Shown here: piece by piece, positions 60,842 to 64,000 of the stretch
How positions within the stretch are numbered: the first letter of the stretch is position 1
How the letters are laid out: every line of letters begins with the position of its first letter
Source of the DNA: Alteromonas_E sp965248545
GTDB lineage: Bacteria > Pseudomonadota > Gammaproteobacteria > Enterobacterales > Alteromonadaceae
Reading direction: 5' to 3'
Length of the DNA: 64,000 bases
Assembly: GCA_965248545.1 (NCBI GenBank)
Contig: OZ252110.1
Coordinates: forward strand, 3,410,001 to 3,474,000
Made by a program: the position numbers and the translations under genes
The notes under the pieces: generated by a model
What the model was told of the DNA's origin: nothing
What the model saw: only the letters and a program-made list of their open reading frames with translations
Database searches by the model: none

Positions 60842-62065
60842 TTAACCTCCGTAGGTTTTAGCGTCTTCTTCTACCGCTTCGATTAACCGTGGGAACACGT
60901 CTGGCATCGCACTGTTTACCCGGTTCCAACTGGGAATAAACGGTGTTTCCATTGGATTCTCCAAGAAGCTTTGACCCGCCTTCATAATGTTACGTGCAAA
61001 CATTTCAACCGCTTTTTCTTCATTGTGTATATCCAATTTCAAGCCATTCATAATCGCATCATTGTGATAGGTTTCAATGAAATCCAGTGCGATTCTAAAG
61101 TATGTCGCCTTGATTGAACGGAACATTTCAGTGCTGAACGTGTGACCCTGCGTCGCGAGCTTGCGGAACAGTGCCTTGGTGATATCAATCGACATTTTCG
61201 ACAATCCACCTTGATCATTGTTCAAGCTAAGATCCTGGTGTTTGTGATCGTATACGCGCGCAATGTCTGCCTGACACAGGCGGTTGTGGTTATAGTTGCG
61301 ATGCATCTCTGACAACACGCCGATTTCTAATCCCCAATCGCTGGGGATGCGAATGTCGTTTAATACATCTCGTCGAAACGAGAACTCTCCAGCGAGTGGA
61401 TAACGGAAACTGTCCATAAACTGCAGATATTCATTGAAGCCGCAGGTGCGCTGTAACGCGCGAATAAGCGGCGTAACCAGTAAACGGGATACCCGTCCAT
61501 TAATCTTGCCATTCGCGACGCGTGCGTAATAGCCTTTGCAGAATTCGTAGTTAAATTGCGGATTTGCAACAGGGTAGATTAATCGCGCGAGTAGGGAGCG
61601 GTCATAGGTCAAAATATCGCAGTCGTGCAGGGCAACACTTTCTGACTTGCCTGAGGCCAGAATGTAACCCATGCAATACCAGACGTTTCTGCCTTTGCCC
61701 ATCTCTTTTGGCGCGACGCCGAGTTTGGTCAGCTCTTCATCCAGAGCCTTTAATCGAGGCCCATCATTCCACAAGACACGATGGTGTTGTGGCAACTTAT
61801 CAAAGAATGTTAACGCGTGTTTGAATTGAGTTTCATCGGCTCGATCCAGCCCGATTACGATCTCATTGAGATAAGGGACTTGCGTGATGTGGTTAATAAT
61901 ATTGGGTAGTGCTTCGCCTTCTAGTTCTGAAAACAGAGATGGAAGGATCAGTGCCATTGGTCGCTTGTGGCTGTATTGTATAAGTTCAGCTTCTAATTCT
62001 TCGACCGGTCGCTCAGAAAGATTGTGTAGGGTAGTAACAATGCCGTTTTGGTAAAAATCAGCCAT
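60842..62065 (-). CDS. gpgS: glucosyl-3-phosphoglycerate synthase-like GT81 glycosyltransferase
   Basis: 407 residues of the GT81-like fold. 'PSLFSELEGEALPNII' near the N-terminus is the NDP-sugar loop, 'NDGPRLKALDEEL' and 'ESVALHDCDILTYD' (DxD motif, with the metal-binding Asp) mark the donor site, and 'FSFRRDVLNDIRIPSDWGLEIG' follows. Transfers glucose from NDP-glucose to 3-phosphoglycerate. Mannosyl-phosphoglycerate synthases are the alternative; the phosphorylase neighbour favours glucose. Confidence 0.8.
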   Translation of the reverse strand: MADFYQNGIVTTLHNLSERPVEELEAELIQYSHKRPMALILPSLFSELEGEALPNIINHITQVPYLNEIVIGLDRADETQFKHALTFFDKLPQHHRVLWNDGPRLKALDEELTKLGVAPKEMGKGRNVWYCMGYILASGKSESVALHDCDILTYDRSLLARLIYPVANPQFNYEFCKGYYARVANGKINGRVSRLLVTPLIRALQRTCGFNEYLQFMDSFRYPLAGEFSFRRDVLNDIRIPSDWGLEIGVLSEMHRNYNHNRLCQADIARVYDHKHQDLSLNNDQGGLSKMSIDITKALFRKLATQGHTFSTEMFRSIKATYFRIALDFIETYHNDAIMNGLKLDIHNEEKAVEMFARNIMKAGQSFLENPMETPFIPSWNRVNSAMPDVFPRLIEAVEEDAKTYGG

Positions 62066-62077
62066 ATAAACTCCAAT

Positions 62078-62908
62078 TTATGAGAGCGAAAAGATTGTTG
62101 TGATAGCTTCAGCCCAGCCAGTTGGGCCAAATTCGGTAGTTGTGATCGTTGGTCCCGAGCGCGATAGCCCTGGGGGTTGATGCACAGGTGATAAAATGCG
62201 AACCGCGATGTCAGCAACATTTAGCATCGCGATGTCATTCTTACCGTCACCCAATGCGACGGTAGAAACGGTTTGGTCAGGATAAAGCGCTTGTTGGTAA
62301 CAGTCGGTTAGCCATTTTAATGCGTGACCTTTTGAACATTGCCCGCAGACGTGAATGAAGCGTCCACCTTCAATTGGGTCAGCTCCTAGCGCACGGAGCG
62401 CTTGCATAAATTCAACTTTGCGCGCATCGCTACCGCGCCAAACAACCGGCTCACCAAATTCTCGTCGTGACGCCTGCTTTGCTTGTGTTGTTGATAGGCC
62501 AGTGTACTCAACAATGCCTTCAATACCCAGTTCGGAAAAGCTCGTCATCTCGTCACCAAACGTATTTTGCACGCGGTTAAGGATGGACAACCAATGTTGA
62601 TGAGGTTGTGTAAAAGTCTTTCGGGTATACCCCGTTGCCGCACTTTGCTCAGCAATATTTAACGATTCGGCAAGTGTTGCAGGGCAATAAATCGCGGCAC
62701 CATTTTCAACAATCAGCGGGCTGTCCAGCGCGAGTTGCTCGGCGATGGTTTTAACCTCGGCAAATGTCTTGCTGGTATTCAGAATTACCGGTACGCGTAA
62801 CCCTTTGAGTTGCGCAAGCGCGTTGGTGGCAGGGCTATAATCATAGCTGTAGTGGTCTAATAAAGTACCATCCAAGTCGCTGTATACCAGCGCCGGTAAC
62901 GTTATCAT
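62078..62908 (-). CDS. HAD-IIB phosphatase (mannosyl/glucosyl-3-phosphoglycerate type)
   Basis: 276 residues. HAD motif I 'VYSDLDGTLLDHYSYDYS', motif II 'VILNTSKTFAEVK', and motif IV 'VALGDGKNDIAMLNVAD'. Resembles YedP/mannosyl-3-phosphoglycerate phosphatase. In this operon it should dephosphorylate glucosyl-3-phosphoglycerate to glucosylglycerate. Its ATG overlaps the kinase stop (ATGA), and 12 bases separate it from gpgS. Confidence 0.85.
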   Translation of the reverse strand: MITLPALVYSDLDGTLLDHYSYDYSPATNALAQLKGLRVPVILNTSKTFAEVKTIAEQLALDSPLIVENGAAIYCPATLAESLNIAEQSAATGYTRKTFTQPHQHWLSILNRVQNTFGDEMTSFSELGIEGIVEYTGLSTTQAKQASRREFGEPVVWRGSDARKVEFMQALRALGADPIEGGRFIHVCGQCSKGHALKWLTDCYQQALYPDQTVSTVALGDGKNDIAMLNVADIAVRILSPVHQPPGLSRSGPTITTTEFGPTGWAEAITTIFSLS

Positions 62909-63786
62909 AGGAAACTCGCTTGAGCGGCCGTAATATGGCGCTGGGCATCGAGTTCATAAAGGCAATCGACTTTGTTAGGCAAGGTTGCAAGAACATGTTT
63001 GGTAAGGCGCTCAAAATAGCTAATAAATTGGCGAATTTGAGTATCATTCATCACCGCAGAATGCGCGTCTGTCGGTGTTAAACGTTGTTTTAGCTTGTGT
63101 TCTTGTTCAATCCTCCAATCGGCAACGCAATCGAAACTGGGCGCTTTGAGCATCACCCAATAATGCATCTTCGCGTACAGATCTAGATAATCGCGTTTTA
63201 AGGTTTGATTTACGTATTCTCGCCACACACCTAATGCGTCGTGTTCGCGTTCCAGCTCATTTTCACTGGTGCGCAGTTGCGCATCAGTTTGTGGCGCCGC
63301 ACCCCAACACCAGCCTTCCATCAATACGACGTCAACTGGAGCATTCACCACCGGCCACTCAAGCACTGACGCAGGATTGTCAGTTGCCTTGTTGAACCGT
63401 GGTAAAGACACGGTACCGTATTCAGCTAGGCGCTCTAGTGTTTTCTGTAACAGTGCGATGTCATGAGTTCCAGGCACACCACGAGTTTTAAACAGCGGAT
63501 GCACCTTAACTGACATAGCAAGGCGATCGGATTGAGACAGGTAGAAATCATCAAGCGACAGCGTCACCACGTTCAGGCCGTGTTGCTGACTCAAATAAAA
63601 CTGCAAAAATGCACATAAAGTTGACTTACCCGAGCCTTGGGCGCCATTTACGCCGAGGAAAAAGGGCTTTTTTGCACTATCGTGGTGCGATGCAATATGA
63701 TCGCCCAATGGCTTGAACCATTTTAGTGCAGTGTCCAAATAGCTGGGCGCTAATGACTGGTTTTTTAAAAAGGCCTGATAATCCAT
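62905..63786 (-). CDS. D-glycerate kinase-like P-loop kinase
   Basis: About 293 residues from the ATG at 63786 (a GTG at 63792 is in frame). Walker A 'GVNGAQGSGKSTLCAF', 'VVTLSLDDFYLSQSDR' (Walker B and substrate Asp), 'LFKTRGVPGTHDI' and 'DVVLMEGWCWGAAP': the plant-type GLYK/YGR205W family. Likely phosphorylates the glycerate released by the phosphorylase. First gene of the operon; cmoB lies upstream in the same direction. Confidence 0.83.
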   Translation of the reverse strand: MDYQAFLKNQSLAPSYLDTALKWFKPLGDHIASHHDSAKKPFFLGVNGAQGSGKSTLCAFLQFYLSQQHGLNVVTLSLDDFYLSQSDRLAMSVKVHPLFKTRGVPGTHDIALLQKTLERLAEYGTVSLPRFNKATDNPASVLEWPVVNAPVDVVLMEGWCWGAAPQTDAQLRTSENELEREHDALGVWREYVNQTLKRDYLDLYAKMHYWVMLKAPSFDCVADWRIEQEHKLKQRLTPTDAHSAVMNDTQIRQFISYFERLTKHVLATLPNKVDCLYELDAQRHITAAQASFL

Positions 63787-63864
63787 AAACACTGACGTTG
63801 TCGCTCATTTGCTGATCGATTAATAGCGTTAATCAATCAACTAACGTGCCACAATCGACAGCGC

Positions 63865-64000
63865 CTATTTCTTTTTGGCAATAATCACCGCGCGTTTAGG
63901 TGCAGGGTATCCTTCAATGGTTTTACTCACGTCGTCTGGATCGAGGAAATCTGCCAGTGATTGATTATCCATCCATTCCGTTTTGCGTTGTTCGTCCAAG
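63865..64000 (-). CDS. cmoB: tRNA U34 carboxymethyltransferase CmoB, C-terminal end only
   Basis: The window holds only the final 45 codons; the rest is beyond base 64000. The end 'RKTEWMDNQSLADFLDPDD' and 'SKTIEGYPAPKRAVIIAKK' matches the E. coli CmoB C-terminus closely. CmoB finishes cmo5U from the 5-hydroxyuridine made by TrhO or TrhP. Confidence 0.88.
   Translation of the reverse strand, partial: LDEQRKTEWMDNQSLADFLDPDDVSKTIEGYPAPKRAVIIAKKK

Noticed and set aside
1..64000. tRNA, rRNA, CRISPR, prophage or transposase genes
   Set aside because: None recognised on either strand; no spaced direct-repeat array or transposase motif was seen.

Overview
The window reads as ordinary chromosome from a marine, moderate-GC gammaproteobacterium. 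Alteromonadales or a near relative is my best guess, from gene content only: CysB, class I fumarase FumA type, TrhO, CmoB, PfkA, RluF, RmuC, a VC2046/SO_2500-like protein and DUF6279. I saw no rRNA, tRNA, CRISPR, transposase or phage gene. Coding density is high and no stretch over 300 bases lacks a gene; the longest gaps (30295-30532, 43250-43486) hold no gene I can support.

Layout. 1-9.2 kb: tail of a LytTR response regulator, a periplasmic solute-binding-like protein, pfkA, a DUF6279 lipoprotein, an EamA transporter, an orphan receiver-TPR regulator overlapping a small lipoprotein, trhO, an EF-hand protein and an FMN-dependent alpha-hydroxyacid oxidase. 9.2-16.2 kb: a 1117-residue secreted lipoprotein and a run of small minus-strand genes ending at an RhlE-like helicase. 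16.3-21.4 kb: scoAB (acetoacetate CoA-transferase) with a divergent LysR regulator, a membrane-anchored coiled-coil protein, a soluble histidine kinase, and cysB.

21.5-25.3 kb is the most unusual region. Six consecutive small units each end in an attC-like imperfect inverted repeat (TAAC...GTTA ends). The best site overlaps the stop codon of the gene before it. One unit is an inverted ccdAB toxin-antitoxin module flanked by two copies of the same attC-like repeat. No integron integrase is visible, so this looks like a piece of a chromosomal integron or an integrase-less attC cluster. It is followed (25.3-33.7 kb) by a loose accessory stretch of small, mostly plus-strand genes: a CHMI-like tautomerase, an azoreductase/LysR pair, VOC, HTH-membrane, lipoproteins, GNAT and DUF2164.

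33.7-45 kb: sdaA, a nudL-pabB pair, fumA, rmuC, a porin/PstS-like pair, a diguanylate cyclase, and a UbiA prenyltransferase overlapping a YedK/HMCES-type gene. 45-55.4 kb: a MacB-type ABC exporter (fusion protein, ATPase, two permeases), class I-like HMG-CoA reductase, cysK, and a MoxR-CoxE-MocA-like trio. 55.5-59 kb: rhomboid protease, methyltransferase, rluF and a MATE pump, with overlapping convergent ends.

59.1-63.8 kb: a tight four-gene operon that appears to encode a complete glucosylglycerate cycle: glycerate kinase, HAD phosphatase, GT81-like glucosyl-3-phosphoglycerate synthase and GH13 glucosylglycerate phosphorylase. This suggests a compatible solute that can be both made and recovered. 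The window ends in the 3' end of cmoB.
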